From Archangium sp. (GTDB lineage: Bacteria > Myxococcota > Myxococcia > Myxococcales > Myxococcaceae), in assembly GCA_030681645.1 (NCBI GenBank), contig JAUXRX010000039.1, forward strand, positions 19,327 through 83,326: DNA of 64,000 bases. Direction: 5' to 3'. Position 1 is the first letter of the stretch. Every line of letters begins with the position of its first letter. The notes under the pieces were generated by a model. That model searched no databases and was not told the DNA's origin. It saw nothing but the letters and a program-made list of their open reading frames with translations. The translations under genes and the position numbers were made by a program. This document shows, piece by piece, positions 1-6,957 of this stretch.

Positions 1-1029
1 GGCGTAGGCCTCGACGTTGTTGCCGGTCGTCTCGGTGGCGTTGGGCGGCAGCCAGGGATCGTTGGTGCTGATGGGCCCGTTCTGCAACGTCACCAGCGAG
101 GGCATGGTGAAGGGCATGTTGAAGCCGCTCGGCGTGCCGGTCGGGTGGGGCGAGGCGCCCGTGCCCTGCGGTCCGTCATCGGGGAGGTAGAGCCCGCTGC
201 CCTGTGCCCAGACGCGGTAGGTGTACTGGTCGGCTTCGGTGAGGTTCTTGCGCGAGAGCACGGCGCCGTCTTCGGCGGAGATCACGAACGAGTACATCGA
301 GGACGAGGTCTCGCCGGGTGTAGCGACGTCGAGCTCGACGTGCCACGCGGGCACGAGGCGCTCGGGCAGGGCGTAGAGCACCTTCTTCGCGCGGCCGAGC
401 CCTCCGTTCACCCCGAGCGGAGTCGAGGGGCCAACACGTTCGCCAGTGAAGCGGCGGAAGCCGGCCTGGTCGATCGAACCCTCGACGAACTGGAAGGACT
501 CCACCGGCGTGCCGAGCAGGGAGAACCACGAGGTGGCGAGGGCGGTGGGCGCGGTGAGCTTGAAGTCGCCGCTCTTGAGCGAGGCAGGCGACAGGTAGCC
601 GCTGAGCGCGACGAGCTCGAGGCGCTGGTTCATCGCGACGTGCAGGCGATCGCGGAACACGCTCACGCCGCCGACGCGCTTCTCGAAGCTCGCGATGATC
701 GCGCCCTGGCCCGTGTCGTGGAGTCTCACCAACGCGGCCTCGGCGAGCTGCGCGGGCTCAGCCCGGTACATCGCTGCGTGGGTGAAGAGGTACCGGCGCG
801 CGGCCTGCTCGATGCCCAGTCCCTGATCGCGCGGTGAGCGCGTGCCCGGTGCCGGAGGCGCGGCCCAGAAGAACGTGGGCACGCCGAGCCGCGGCTCGAC
901 GCTCGCGATGTGGCCGTCACCCGAGGGAGCGGGACGCACCCCGGTGGAGTCGAGGAAGGCGTCGACGTTGGGCAGGTCACGCGCGAAGGCAGCGGAAGCG
1001 ATCAGGATGAGGGCAGGCAGGAGGCGCAT
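1..1029 (-). CDS. Secreted M36 (fungalysin-type) metallopeptidase, N-terminal part
   Basis: The frame is open from an ATG at 1029 to the window edge, so only the first 343 residues are present and the HExxH catalytic domain lies outside. Residues 1-16 are a signal peptide ending in ASAAFA. Residues about 60-230 resemble the FTP and PepSY propeptide of fungalysin and thermolysin-type proteases (segment GVSVFRDRLHVAMNQ, later VPAWHVELDV and VISAEDGAVLSRKNLT). The last residues (TGNNVEAYA) match the GNN-x-AYxD entry to the M36 peptidase domain. Known members are exported, self-processed zinc proteases; in myxobacteria many also carry a sorting tail. A dispersed 26-bp repeat (405-430) is read in frame as PSTPLGVNG. 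The family call is good but the catalytic part is unseen. Confidence 0.75.
   Translation of the reverse strand, partial: MRLLPALILIASAAFARDLPNVDAFLDSTGVRPAPSGDGHIASVEPRLGVPTFFWAAPPAPGTRSPRDQGLGIEQAARRYLFTHAAMYRAEPAQLAEAALVRLHDTGQGAIIASFEKRVGGVSVFRDRLHVAMNQRLELVALSGYLSPASLKSGDFKLTAPTALATSWFSLLGTPVESFQFVEGSIDQAGFRRFTGERVGPSTPLGVNGGLGRAKKVLYALPERLVPAWHVELDVATPGETSSSMYSFVISAEDGAVLSRKNLTEADQYTYRVWAQGSGLYLPDDGPQGTGASPHPTGTPSGFNMPFTMPSLVTLQNGPISTNDPWLPPNATETTGNNVEAYA
405..430 (+). repeat. Dispersed 26-bp repeat, copy A, inside the M36 gene
   Basis: Contains the core GTTCACCCCGAGCGGAGTCG followed by AGGGG. It can fold into an imperfect hairpin (CCCCGA against TCG-A-GGGG). It is translated in frame in the peptidase propeptide as PSTPLGVNG. 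The same element recurs at 2915, 16257, 20960, 21176 and 21284. Confidence 0.8.
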
Positions 1030-1162
1030 CGCGCGGCACTCTTGCAGAAGTCGGCTCAGAGTGGCGGCCACGAGGCTGGATCGCCGATTCGCGACCGATG
1101 CACCGCTGTCAGTGACCGTCGAGGCCCCTGCGCCGCCGCAGAGAAGCGTCGACGGTTACTGA

Positions 1163-2167
1163 TCAGTCGCGCTTCTCGATCTTGCCATCAGCGTGCTTCG
1201 CGAACCGGCCCTGCTCGCGCGGGTGCACCGGGTCGTCACGCTTCCACGGCCACCCGCCGAACTGCGTGGCCTGGTAGTCGCGGAACGCCTGCTGAATCTC
1301 CTGCTGCGTGTTCATGACGAACGGGCCGTAGCTCACCACCGGCTCGCCGATGGGCCGCCCCTGCAGGATGAGGAACTCGCCTTCGCCCTCGCCGTTGAGC
1401 AGCGTCGCCTCGACGTCGGGCCTGAGCCGCGCGCCCGTGCCGCGGCGAAGCAGCGTCTTCCCCACCGTGAGCTCAGAGCCCGCGAAGAAGTACAACATGC
1501 GGTTGGTGCCCGGCTTCGCCGCGGGCAAGGTCCACTTCGCGCCCTCGTCGAGCTTGCCGGTCCAGATGGCGAGATCGCTGTCGGCCTGCGACGCCCAGGA
1601 CTGCGGCGGCGGCTTCGGTGCGCGCACGTCTCCGAGCTGACCTGCGACGAGCGAGATCCGTGCTCCCGGTGCGTGCACCGTGGGAATGGTGTCGGCCCAG
1701 AACATCGAGAAGTACGGCTCGACCATCTTGTTGGCGCGCGGAAGGTTGAGCCAGATCTGGAACAGCTCGACCGGGTTCGGGCCCGCCTTGTCGAGCAGCG
1801 GGAACATCTCGCAGTGCACGATGCCCTTGCCCGCGGTGAGCCACTGCGCGTCGCCGCGGCCGAAGCGCGCCGTCGCCCCCAGCGAGTCGGAGTGATCGAT
1901 GAGCCCCCGCCGCACCACCGTCACCGTCTCGAAGCCGCGATGCGGGTGCTGGGGAAAGCCGGGCACCACGTCGCCGTGGTACATGCGCCAACCGTCTTTG
2001 CCCTCGAAGTCGCTGCCGATGTTGCGGCCGGCGAGCGAGGCGGCGGGCCCGAGCACGTCGTTCCCCGGAGGGTACGCGTCGTCGTGATGCACGCAGAAGA
2101 GGAAGGGGTCGAGCGTCTGCCAGGGAAACCCCAGGCGCACCTGCTCCAGCACCACGTCGTCGCTCAT
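1163..2167 (-). CDS. Pirin family protein
   Basis: A 334-residue bicupin. The N-terminal cupin carries the pirin metal-site signature HPHRGFET (near residue 75) and GKGIVHCEMF (near residue 115), which hold the His and Glu ligands for Fe or Cu. The C-terminal half matches the pirin C domain (ELFQIWLNLPRANK, ILQGRPIGEPVVSYGPFVMNT). Pirins act as cytosolic quercetinase-like dioxygenases or redox-sensitive regulators; which applies here is not visible. The C-terminus (GGWPWKRDDPVHPREQGRFAKH) is the common bacterial pirin tail. The ATG at 2167 has AGGAA six bases upstream, and both lie in a 15-bp palindrome. It is divergent from the acyl-CoA dehydrogenase. Confidence 0.93.
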   Translation of the reverse strand: MSDDVVLEQVRLGFPWQTLDPFLFCVHHDDAYPPGNDVLGPAASLAGRNIGSDFEGKDGWRMYHGDVVPGFPQHPHRGFETVTVVRRGLIDHSDSLGATARFGRGDAQWLTAGKGIVHCEMFPLLDKAGPNPVELFQIWLNLPRANKMVEPYFSMFWADTIPTVHAPGARISLVAGQLGDVRAPKPPPQSWASQADSDLAIWTGKLDEGAKWTLPAAKPGTNRMLYFFAGSELTVGKTLLRRGTGARLRPDVEATLLNGEGEGEFLILQGRPIGEPVVSYGPFVMNTQQEIQQAFRDYQATQFGGWPWKRDDPVHPREQGRFAKHADGKIEKRD

Positions 2168-2180
2168 AGGAACTTCCTAT
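2166..2180. promoter_or_regulatory. 15-bp palindrome over the pirin start
   Basis: ATAGGAACTTCCTAT has perfect 7-bp arms around one base. It covers the first bases of the pirin start codon and its Shine-Dalgarno AGGAA, 42 bp before the divergent acyl-CoA dehydrogenase start. It could be an operator for one or both genes, or an RNA hairpin that hides the pirin ribosome site. No regulator is identified. Confidence 0.4.
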
Positions 2181-2221
2181 TGCTGCCCTCGCTGCCCGGA
2201 CGCAACTGGCTGTTTGGGAAT

Positions 2222-3982
2222 ATGGAAGTCGCCATGAACCCGCTCGTGTCGGACCCCTTCATCGACTTCCTCCTGCAAGACGTGCTCGACGCACAGGCGC
2301 TGTGCCGGTTGCCCGCCTTCCAGGGGCAGGGCGAGGCCCTCGCGCCGTGGTTCGCTGCCTGCCGCCGCGTGGCGCGCGAGGTGCTCTTCCCCTCGTACCG
2401 CGTCATCGACGCCGAGCCCCCCCGCTTCGAAGGCGGCCGCGTCTTCGTGCACGCGCGCATGCACGACGCGTGGCGCGAATTGGTGGGGCTGGGCGTGATC
2501 GCGGGGGTGGGGCAGTTGCCGCTCACCGTGACCACGCTCTCGAGCGCGTACCTCATGGCCGGCAACTGCGCTGCGTACGGCTTCGCGGGGCTGACGGCCG
2601 GCGCGGCGCACCTCGTGGAAGCGTTCGGTACCGACGCGCTCAAGGCGACGTACCTCGAGAAGATGCAGTCGGGGGAGTGGAGCGGGACCATGGCCCTCAC
2701 CGAGCCCCACGCCGGCTCGAGCCTCGGCGACGTCACCACCCGCGCGAAGCCGACCGACGCAGGTCATCACCTGATCAGCGGGGCGAAGATCTTCATCTCG
2801 GGTGGCGATCAGGATCTCACCACCAACGTGGTGCACCTCGTACTCGCGCGCATCGACGGCGCTCCGCTGGGGTCGAAGGGCATCTCGTTGTTCGCGGTGC
2901 CGAAGCTACGCCCGTCCCTCGACTCCGCTGGGGGTGAACGGCTCGTCGCGAACGACGTGCAGGTGAGCGGCGTCATCCACAAGATCGGCTGGCGAGGGCT
3001 GCCCTCGCTCGCGCTCTCGTTCGGCGACGAAGGCGACTGCCACGGCTTCCTGGTGGGTGAGCCGGGGCAGGGGCTGCGCTGCATGTTCCAGATGATGAAC
3101 GAGGCCCGCATCATGGTGGGCGTCAACGCCGCGGCCACCGCCTCGGTCGCGTTTCACGAGTCGCTCGCCTACGCGCGCGAGCGCAAGCAGGGCCGCGCCA
3201 TCGGCAACGCAGACGTGAAGGCGCCGCAGCTTCCCCTCACCGAGCACGCCGACGTGCGGCGGATGTTGTTGCGGCAGAAGGCCATCGTCGAAGGCTCGCT
3301 CGCGCTCCTCGGAATCACCGCGCGCTACGCCGATCTCGCCACGCACAGCCCCGACGAGGCCGAGCGCACGCGCAGCAAGCTGCTGCTCGACCTGCTCACG
3401 CCGATCGCCAAGACCTTCCCCGCGGAGAAGGGCTTCGAGAGCAACGCGCTGGCCCTGCAGATCCACGGCGGGTACGGCTATTCCAGCGAGTACCTGCCCG
3501 AGGCGTGGCTGCGCGATCAGAAGCTCAACAGCATCCACGAGGGCACCACCGGCATCCAGGGGCTCGACCTGCTGGGCCGCAAGGTGGTCGCAGGCGGGGG
3601 CGCGGCCCTGATGGCGCTGCGCGAGGAGCTCGAGCTCGAGCTGGGGCGCGCGAAGCTCGACGTCACCGCCCTGCGCACCGCGGCTGATCAGATGGTCGAG
3701 CTCACCGCGGCCCTCGGGGCGCGCGGCGCGGGAGGCGATCTCGAGGGCATGCTCGGCCACTCCGCCGACTTCATGGAAGCGCTCTCGCTGGTCGTGGTCG
3801 GCTGGGTGTGGACGAAGGTCGTCAACGCGCTCGGCAGCCGGGAGGATGACTTCGCGAAGGGCCTGCGCGCGGCGGCGGAGTACTGGCAGCGCACCGAGCT
3901 GCCCCGCGTGCCCGCGCTGGCGAAGCTCTGCGAGTCGGCCGAGCGCAGCTACCTCGACCTACGCGACGGCTGGCTGGGCTGA
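2222..3982 (+). CDS. Acyl-CoA dehydrogenase (long form with C-terminal extra domain)
   Basis: 586 residues from ATG 2222; an alternative ATG lies at 2234. It catalyses FAD-dependent alpha,beta-dehydrogenation of acyl-CoA in beta-oxidation or related acid catabolism. LTEPHAGSSLGDV and the following ISGAKIFIS are the flavin and substrate-binding middle-domain signatures, and IHEGTTGIQ contains the Glu that serves as catalytic base in the MCAD class. GGYGYSSEYLPE precedes it as usual. The extra 120 or so C-terminal residues match the acetyl-CoA-dehydrogenase-like C domain of approximately 590-residue FadE-type enzymes. A copy of the dispersed repeat (2915-2940) is translated as PSLDSAGGE in the middle of the enzyme. 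The frame is open far upstream, but that part is antisense to the pirin gene. The natural substrate is unknown. Confidence 0.93.
   Translation: MEVAMNPLVSDPFIDFLLQDVLDAQALCRLPAFQGQGEALAPWFAACRRVAREVLFPSYRVIDAEPPRFEGGRVFVHARMHDAWRELVGLGVIAGVGQLPLTVTTLSSAYLMAGNCAAYGFAGLTAGAAHLVEAFGTDALKATYLEKMQSGEWSGTMALTEPHAGSSLGDVTTRAKPTDAGHHLISGAKIFISGGDQDLTTNVVHLVLARIDGAPLGSKGISLFAVPKLRPSLDSAGGERLVANDVQVSGVIHKIGWRGLPSLALSFGDEGDCHGFLVGEPGQGLRCMFQMMNEARIMVGVNAAATASVAFHESLAYARERKQGRAIGNADVKAPQLPLTEHADVRRMLLRQKAIVEGSLALLGITARYADLATHSPDEAERTRSKLLLDLLTPIAKTFPAEKGFESNALALQIHGGYGYSSEYLPEAWLRDQKLNSIHEGTTGIQGLDLLGRKVVAGGGAALMALREELELELGRAKLDVTALRTAADQMVELTAALGARGAGGDLEGMLGHSADFMEALSLVVVGWVWTKVVNALGSREDDFAKGLRAAAEYWQRTELPRVPALAKLCESAERSYLDLRDGWLG
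2915..2940 (-). repeat. Dispersed 26-bp repeat, copy B, inside the acyl-CoA dehydrogenase gene
   Basis: Inverted relative to copy A. The core reads CTCGACTCCGCTGGGGGTGA on the plus strand, with one change from the consensus. It is in frame and does not interrupt the enzyme. Confidence 0.75.
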
Positions 3983-4057
3983 CGGGTTCCCATTTTCCGG
4001 GCCTGGTCCGGTCTCTCCTTGGACGCTGACGAATCTTCGTCCGCTGAAAGGAGTCCC

Positions 4058-5389
4058 ATGCGCCTCACCCTGCTCGTTGCCCTCTCGACGCTGCTCGCCG
4101 CCTGCGGCGGGCCAGCTCCCCTTCCGTACTTTCCTGTCCCCTTCGACGCCGGCGAGTCGATTCCCGACGGCGGTCACGTCGAGCCCGGTCCTGTCGACGC
4201 CGGAACACCCGACGCAGGTCCGGCGCCGGTGCCTGGCCTGGTGACGCTCGCGGGGCCGCTGGAGATCAGCGACGGCATCGTGCCGCCCACCAACACCCGG
4301 CTCGCCATGCTCTGGTTCTCCTCGCTCGACACCAGCGCGCCGCGTCGCTTCGACGCCGTGGAAGACGGCAGGAAGCTCGGTGAGCCCGTGCCGGCGCGGT
4401 GGCGCTTCGACGTCTCCGCGACGCCTCCTGAGTCAGCGCGCGGGGCCTGGTCCACGCCCGGTGGCGGCGCCGGCCTCGCTTCATGGGGCGCGGTGGTCGC
4501 CTTCCGGGACATGAACAACGACGGCGCGCTCACGGTGCTCGACGATGGCACCACCCCCGACGAGCTGGTCGGCAGCTCGGCAGGCGCGCTCCCCTTCGAC
4601 GCTGACGGCCCCGGAGTGCGCACGCTGCTGCTCTGGCGGCAGGGCACGCTCGGCGCTGACGAGGACGGCATGGTGCAGGGCTTCAACCTGGTGCGCGTCA
4701 CCGGGCCGCTCGACCGCCCGAGCCTCTTCCCTACCTCGATGGACCTGCCGCTGCCCATCACGAACGACCCGCGGCTCGGCCTCATGTTCTGCCCGCCGGC
4801 CTTCAGCGCTCCTTCTCCCGAGCTGGCCTGCGGTCAGCGCGTCTTCCGCACTCCGCAGGTGCACGCGGTCGCGCTTTCCGCCGCCGAGGGGTTCACCGTG
4901 GCGTACGTGCAGGTTCATGCCGGCCCGCGCCCGGTGTTCGACGCGCGGGTCACGCTCGACGGCGCGGTGCTGCCGTTCACCCTCGACGGCACCTACTCGC
5001 TCATCGAGCTCTCGCCCCGGGTCCTGCGGGCGGGGCACCACCAGCTCCGCGTCGAGGCGCCGTACCACGAGGCCCTCAACCTCGAGCTGGTGCTGCCCGC
5101 GAGGCCCCACGTCACCGCGCCCGCGGTGAGCGCCCAGCTGCAGGCCAACCAGGTCCAGTGGGTGAAGTGGGACGCGGTGCCGCTGGCGAACAGCTACGGC
5201 GTCTCGCTGTTCCTGGGTGACTCGCCGGGCGTCTCGGTCGAGTCGCTGCAGAACGAGGCCAAGCTGCCGCTCCCTGCGGGGACTGGACCGGCCACGCTCG
5301 AGGTCACGGCGCTCTCGCTCATCGCGGCGCCGCGGCACTTCCTGCTCGGCAGTGCCACCACGTCGATGCCGGTGACGCTGGTGCCCTGA
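4058..5389 (+). CDS. Lipoprotein of unknown function
   Basis: 443 residues. The ATG at 4058 has GAAAGGAG 5-12 bases upstream and starts a lipoprotein signal MRLTLLVALSTLLAACGG (lipobox LAAC, Cys 15). A spacer with DAG/PDAG motifs follows, typical of myxobacterial lipoproteins. The rest is predicted beta-rich, with ITNDPRLGLMFCPP and a Cys pair suggesting an extracytoplasmic fold. No enzyme motif is recognised. A clean hairpin terminator follows the stop. Likely anchored in the outer or inner membrane facing the periplasm or surface. Confidence 0.8.
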   Translation: MRLTLLVALSTLLAACGGPAPLPYFPVPFDAGESIPDGGHVEPGPVDAGTPDAGPAPVPGLVTLAGPLEISDGIVPPTNTRLAMLWFSSLDTSAPRRFDAVEDGRKLGEPVPARWRFDVSATPPESARGAWSTPGGGAGLASWGAVVAFRDMNNDGALTVLDDGTTPDELVGSSAGALPFDADGPGVRTLLLWRQGTLGADEDGMVQGFNLVRVTGPLDRPSLFPTSMDLPLPITNDPRLGLMFCPPAFSAPSPELACGQRVFRTPQVHAVALSAAEGFTVAYVQVHAGPRPVFDARVTLDGAVLPFTLDGTYSLIELSPRVLRAGHHQLRVEAPYHEALNLELVLPARPHVTAPAVSAQLQANQVQWVKWDAVPLANSYGVSLFLGDSPGVSVESLQNEAKLPLPAGTGPATLEVTALSLIAAPRHFLLGSATTSMPVTLVP

Positions 5390-5400
5390 GTCCCCTGTCC

Positions 5401-5673
5401 GTTCGAGCATCGGGCCCTGGAGTCGGTGCGCTCCAGGGCCTCGCCTTTCTCCGGTGGGGTTTCTGGTCTCTCGCGGTCATCGAGCGTGGCGTGTTCCATC
5501 GCGTCGAGGGCGGGGTGCAGCCGCGGCTCGGGCTCGTGCCTCTCGACGGGGGCGCCCCGGTGCTCTTCGATCGCCCCGGTCGCCGGACCTGGGACGCGCG
5601 GTTCTCGGCCGACGGCACGGTGCTCGCCGCCTGGGAGCGCTCCGACGCGGGTGATGACCCGAGCTGGCGTTGA
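5401..5673 (+). pseudogene. Possible remnant of a TolB/PD40-like propeller protein
   Basis: In the otherwise gene-free stretch 5390-5783 one frame stays open for about 90 codons to a stop at 5673. Its end (RTWDARFSADGTVLAAWERS) looks like one PD40/TolB propeller blade (xxRFSxDGxxLA). The only usable start (GTG 5491) gives 60 residues with no visible ribosome site, and the terminator of the upstream gene lies inside the frame. I read it as a decayed C-terminal fragment; chance in GC-rich DNA is the alternative. Confidence 0.3.
5413..5448 (+). terminator. Intrinsic terminator after the lipoprotein gene
   Basis: A 10-bp perfect stem (GGCCCTGGAG with CTCCAGGGCC) and an 8-nt loop at 5413-5440, followed by a pyrimidine run ending in TTT. 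It starts 24 bp after the stop codon at 5389. Confidence 0.7.
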
Positions 5674-5783
5674 CCACCCACGCAAGCCCCTGAGTCCAGG
5701 TGCCTTGAGCCTGTTCTTCAGTCTCCTGCGCGTCTTCCTCTGAGAGGCGGCAATGAAGCCGCCGAAGAACCCAGGAGCAGCCC

Positions 5784-6134
5784 ATGTCCCTCTTCAGCTC
5801 GGTGAAGAACTCGGTGCAGGCGACGGTGCGGTCAGTGCAGCAGACGACGGTGAACGTGCAGGCAAAGGCGCAGGAGAAGGTGAAGGAGGCCCCCGCGCGC
5901 GCGCGCGACACCTTCGAGCAGTCGCCGCGCCCGAAGCTGGCTCTTTCGACCCCCGGCGTCTCCACCCAGGTACGGGGCGAGACGCTGGGGGTCTCCTTCA
6001 AGGCCACTGACGGCGCGGCGACGCTCGGCGCGCTCGACTTCAAGGCCGGTGGACACGAGCTCGTCCTGGGCCTGGTTCCCGCCGCGCCGGCCCCACTCCC
6101 GATGCCCGTCTACTCGGGCCCCGAGAGGAAGTGA
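5784..6134 (+). CDS. Small hypothetical protein, amphipathic N-terminus
   Basis: 116 residues from ATG 5784, with AGGAGC 6-11 bases upstream. No signal peptide or membrane segment. Residues 1-50 are a long, polar, helix-prone stretch (VKNSVQATVRSVQQTTVNVQ, then AKAQEKVKEAPARARDTFEQ) that may form a coiled coil. The rest is short beta-like segments with a Pro-rich end. I do not recognise a family. It lies 3 bp before the next lipoprotein gene and probably shares its transcript. Confidence 0.6.
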   Translation: MSLFSSVKNSVQATVRSVQQTTVNVQAKAQEKVKEAPARARDTFEQSPRPKLALSTPGVSTQVRGETLGVSFKATDGAATLGALDFKAGGHELVLGLVPAAPAPLPMPVYSGPERK

Positions 6135-6137
6135 CCC

Positions 6138-6944
6138 ATGCGCTCCCTCCTCTTCGCGGTCCTCGCGGGCGTGCCGGTGCTGGGCTGTTCCCCGATGTCC
6201 ACCTGCAGTCCGTCAACCTGCGCGACCGGTTGCTGTGACTCGGCGGGGGAATGCCAGCCGGGAACCCAGACGAGCGCGTGTGGCGCGTCGGGCTTCGCGT
6301 GCGGGGTGTGCGGTGCCGGCCAGGCGTGCGGAGCCGGGCAGTGCCTGGGTTCCGCGGGCAGTGGGGGGAGCGGAGGCGGCAACGTCTCCACCGGTGGAGG
6401 TGGAGGCGTGACGGGTGGAGGCGGCGGCAGCATCGCCACCGGTGGAGGCGGGGGCGCAGTCACGGGAGGTGGAGGCGGTGCGGCAGTGACCGGCGGAGGC
6501 GGTGGCAGCGCGACCGGAGGCGGCGGTGGGCCGACGGGCGGGGGCAGTGGCACCGCTCCCTGCGTCCAGCTCGCGCCTTCCTCGTTCTCAGGCGGCTGTC
6601 AGATCTACCTGAACGCCCCCGCGAACTGCGCCGAGCTCGACTTCGGCGCCCTGGGTTACGTGGAGTTCTCCTGGAGCACCGCCACCACCTTCTGTGAGGG
6701 CCCCCATCACTTTCAGCTCGGTGGCGACCCGCCCAGCACGTGGACCGCCGGAAACGCCATCGACTGGGGCCTGTCGTCAGGCACGCACGCCGATTGGTGG
6801 ATGGAACGGAACATCGGAGGGTGGATGCGGCTGACCCGCGCCGAGTTCGCCAACCTCACCTCCGTCAACGGTCAGTACGCATGGCGACTGACCAGCTTCT
6901 ACGGCTCGGCCTCGGAGGTGCGCGTCTTCACCATCAAGCCGTGA
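6138..6944 (+). CDS. Gly-rich lipoprotein with Cys-rich N-terminus
   Basis: 268 residues. A lipoprotein signal (MRSLLFAVLAGVPVLGC, Cys 17) is followed by a Cys-rich module (about 9 Cys in residues 17-70, pattern CATGCCDSAGEC and CGVCGAGQACGAGQC). Next comes a linker of about 65 residues made almost only of Gly, Thr, Ala and Ser, encoded by GGTGGAGGCGGCGGC-like repeats. A C-terminal domain of about 120 residues (CVQLAPSSFSGGC to VRVFTIKP) is Trp-rich, perhaps a small beta-sandwich. This lipobox, Cys module, Gly linker and domain plan is common in myxobacterial surface lipoproteins. Function unknown. It converges on the kinase gene, with 13 bp between stops. Confidence 0.8.
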   Translation: MRSLLFAVLAGVPVLGCSPMSTCSPSTCATGCCDSAGECQPGTQTSACGASGFACGVCGAGQACGAGQCLGSAGSGGSGGGNVSTGGGGGVTGGGGGSIATGGGGGAVTGGGGGAAVTGGGGGSATGGGGGPTGGGSGTAPCVQLAPSSFSGGCQIYLNAPANCAELDFGALGYVEFSWSTATTFCEGPHHFQLGGDPPSTWTAGNAIDWGLSSGTHADWWMERNIGGWMRLTRAEFANLTSVNGQYAWRLTSFYGSASEVRVFTIKP

Positions 6945-6957
6945 GCCTGAAGGGCGC

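Noticed and set aside
2166..2180. Recombinase target, because TATAGGAACTTC-like bases recall an FRT half site
   Set aside because: Only a 15-bp palindrome is present, with no second arm, spacer or recombinase gene; the ribosome-site overlap explains the sequence better.
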